The notes beneath the pieces were generated by a model. The model was not told the origin of the DNA. It made no database searches and was given only the letters and a program-made list of their open reading frames with translations. This document shows positions 62,291 to 64,000 of a stretch of 64,000 nt of DNA, piece after piece. The first letter of the stretch is position 1; each line of letters opens with the position of its first letter. The translations under genes and the position numbers were made by a program. The DNA comes from DATLLJ01 sp035537875 (GTDB lineage: Bacteria; Acidobacteriota; Vicinamibacteria; Vicinamibacterales; CAVVIG01): NCBI GenBank assembly GCA_035537875.1, contig DATLLJ010000049.1, positions 1 through 64,000 of the forward strand. Direction: 5' to 3'.

Positions 62291-63952
62291 ATGTCGGCCG
62301 AGCCCCACCTGGACCTCCCCGCCGCGCTCACGCGACACTTCGGACATCCCGCGTTCCGCGACGGGCAGCACGAGCTGGTGCGCACGGTGGTCGAGGGGCA
62401 CGATCTGCTCGCGGTGATGCCCACGGGATCGGGAAAGTCGCTCGGCTTCCAGTTGCCGGCGCTCCTGCTGCCCGGCATCACGCTCGTGGTGTCCCCGCTG
62501 ATCGCGCTGATGAAAGACCAGGTCGACGAGCTCGCGGCTCGCGGCATTGCCGCCGCCGCCCTGCACTCGCAGGTGCGCGCGGCGGACCGGCACCAGACCT
62601 GGCGCGCCGTTCGCCAGGGCGCATTGCGCCTTCTCTACGTCGCGCCCGAACGGTTCGCCTCGGACGCGTTCGTCTCCTTCCTCAGCGACATCCCCGTCTC
62701 CCGCTTCGTCGTCGACGAGGCGCACTGCGTCTCGGAATGGGGGCACGATTTCCGGCCGGACTACCGGCGGCTGAAGGCCGCTGCGGATTCCTGCCGGCGC
62801 GGCGACGGCCGCCCGGGACGGCCGCCGATGGCCGCCTTCACGGCCACCGCCACGCCTGAAGTGCGCCAGGACATCGTCACGCTGCTTGGTCTGCGCGACC
62901 CGCGGGTCGTGGTCGCCGGCTTCGACCGGCCAAACATCCGCCTCTTCGTCCAACCGGTCTCGGACGAGCTCGACAAGCACACCCGGCTGCCTCAGCTCGT
63001 TGGTGACGGCCGATCCCTCGTCTATGCCGCGACCCGCCGGAGCGCCGAAGCGGCCGCCGCGGTACTGAGCGCCGCCGGCCGGGCCGCGGCCGCCTACCAC
63101 GCGGGGTTGCCCGCCGCCGAGCGCTCCCGGGTCCAGGACGCCTTTGCCGCCGGCGAGCTTCGCATCGTGTGCGCGACCAACGCTTTCGGGATGGGGATCG
63201 ATCGCCCGGACGTCGAGACCGTCGTACACGTCGATCTGCCCGGATCGCTCGAGGCCTACTACCAGGAGATCGGCCGCGCCGGACGCGACGGCCGGCCCGC
63301 GACGGCCACGCTGCTGTGGCACTACGCCGACGTCAAGACGCGCGAGTTCCTGATCGAACATGGGCGAGATGATCCGGATCGATCGCCGGGGGTGATCGAT
63401 GCCGGGGAACTGGCGCGCCGGAAGGCGCTGGAGTTCGCGAAGCTGCGGCGGATGGTGGCGTACGCCGAGAGCGCCGGGTGTCTGCGCGCCACGATCCTCC
63501 GGTACTTCGGCGACCCGGCGGCGCGCGAGCCCTGCGGTGCCTGCGGCACCTGCGAGCGCACGGCGCCGCTCGACGAGGCGTCGCGGCTGCTCGTGCGGAA
63601 GATCCTGTCGGGAGTCGCGCGGGCAGGGGAACGATACGGACGCCGGCGCATCGTGGCGATGCTCGCCGGGGCGCTCGACGAGCTGCCGGAGCCGCTCACG
63701 CGGCTGTCGACGACGGGGCTGCTGCGGGACGAGCCACCGCGCACGATCGAGCGCTGGATCGAGGCGGCGTGCGCCGGCGGCCTGATCCGCGTCTCGAGCG
63801 ATCGCTATCGGACGCTCAGTCTGACGCCGCGCGGTCGCGACGTGATGGCCGGCCGTGTCGAGCACGTCGTGCTCGCCGCGCCGGTCGTTCGCGCCTCACC
63901 CGGGCGCCGCCCGCGCCGGCGGCGCCGCGCCTTCAGCCGGCGGCGCGGTTGA
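62291..63952 (+). CDS. recQ: ATP-dependent DNA helicase RecQ
   Basis: A 553-residue RecQ helicase; the gene is complete. Motif 0 FRDGQHELV, motif I MPTGSGKSLGFQ near residue 45, motif II VVDEAHCVSEWGHDFRPDY near 142, motif III FTATATPEV, motif VI QEIGRAGRDGRP. A zinc-binding region has the usual four cysteines, C..PCGACGTC..., near residues 400-425. After that a winged-helix (RQC) domain runs to about 520; no HRDC domain, and a basic Arg tail. It unwinds 3'-5' in recombination repair. ATG 62291 is the start; the upstream frame overlaps IS91 relics. Confidence 0.9.
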   Translation: MSAEPHLDLPAALTRHFGHPAFRDGQHELVRTVVEGHDLLAVMPTGSGKSLGFQLPALLLPGITLVVSPLIALMKDQVDELAARGIAAAALHSQVRAADRHQTWRAVRQGALRLLYVAPERFASDAFVSFLSDIPVSRFVVDEAHCVSEWGHDFRPDYRRLKAAADSCRRGDGRPGRPPMAAFTATATPEVRQDIVTLLGLRDPRVVVAGFDRPNIRLFVQPVSDELDKHTRLPQLVGDGRSLVYAATRRSAEAAAAVLSAAGRAAAAYHAGLPAAERSRVQDAFAAGELRIVCATNAFGMGIDRPDVETVVHVDLPGSLEAYYQEIGRAGRDGRPATATLLWHYADVKTREFLIEHGRDDPDRSPGVIDAGELARRKALEFAKLRRMVAYAESAGCLRATILRYFGDPAAREPCGACGTCERTAPLDEASRLLVRKILSGVARAGERYGRRRIVAMLAGALDELPEPLTRLSTTGLLRDEPPRTIERWIEAACAGGLIRVSSDRYRTLSLTPRGRDVMAGRVEHVVLAAPVVRASPGRRPRRRRRAFSRRRG

Positions 63953-64000
63953 CGGCCGGAACGCGCGCCGGGCGACAGCTGCCCGATCGCAGCACTCACA

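Overview
The window is high-GC DNA from what looks like an Acidobacteriota chromosome, most likely class Vicinamibacteria. The reasons are indirect. There is an Oar-type TonB-dependent receptor with a carboxypeptidase-like N-terminal domain. There are two Ser/Thr kinases fused to PD40/TolB-type propellers, plus a free-standing PD40 protein. There are two DUF6152 proteins, many small lipoproteins, and dense ATGA/GTGA gene overlaps. No rRNA, tRNA, CRISPR array or prophage was seen.

Layout. 0-2.9 kb: the 3' end of a three-gene module (phosphate-selective porin, small lipoprotein, CotH-like kinase), followed by the tail of a lost metallophosphoesterase. 2.9-9.3 kb: a BTAD/AAA/TPR regulator, a secreted cupin, a DUF6152 protein and a PD40 protein. 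9.3-10.3 kb: a cupin and a MarR regulator, divergent across two matching palindromes. 10.5-13.8 kb: a tightly coupled operon of two flavin split-barrel (PPOX-type) proteins and a GAF / degenerate NtrC-like AAA+ / Ser-Thr kinase fusion. 14-19.3 kb: a second DUF6152 protein, transposase debris, a SulP transporter, and CHRD and LprI/MliC-type envelope proteins. 19.5-21.5 kb: a non-standard long pyruvate kinase. 21.9-25 kb: a complete second copy of the porin/lipoprotein/CotH module, then a convergent metallophosphoesterase and an ABC exporter. 28-34.4 kb: glycogen and polyphosphate genes (glgP, YHS, pap) and htpG. 34.5-41.4 kb: secreted proteins of unknown role, an IS110 relic and a frameshifted TonB receptor. 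41.5-49.2 kb: a Ser/Thr kinase, then a compact operon of flavin reductase, M20 peptidase and GNAT/cNMP-binding fusion, leading into ligAB. 49.4-54.3 kb: DinB, a decayed serine hydrolase, a frameshifted ion channel and soxCD. 54.6-59.4 kb: another kinase-propeller protein and a sugar dehydrogenase. 59.4-62.1 kb: a graveyard of truncated genes (luciferase-like, AbiEi, SIR2, amidohydrolase, IS91) around one intact VapBC-type pair. 62.3-64 kb: recQ.

Three themes stand out. First, phosphorylation and phosphate: CotH kinases with phosphate porins, three eukaryote-like kinases, pap, glgP and a metallophosphoesterase. Second, heavy gene decay, including single-base frameshifts and C-terminal relics of several families. 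Some of the frameshifts could be assembly errors. Third, a roughly 30-bp hairpin-forming repeat found three times, two of them at gene truncation points. The best candidates for something undescribed are the PPOX-PPOX-GAF/AAA/kinase operon and the duplicated porin/lipoprotein/CotH module.
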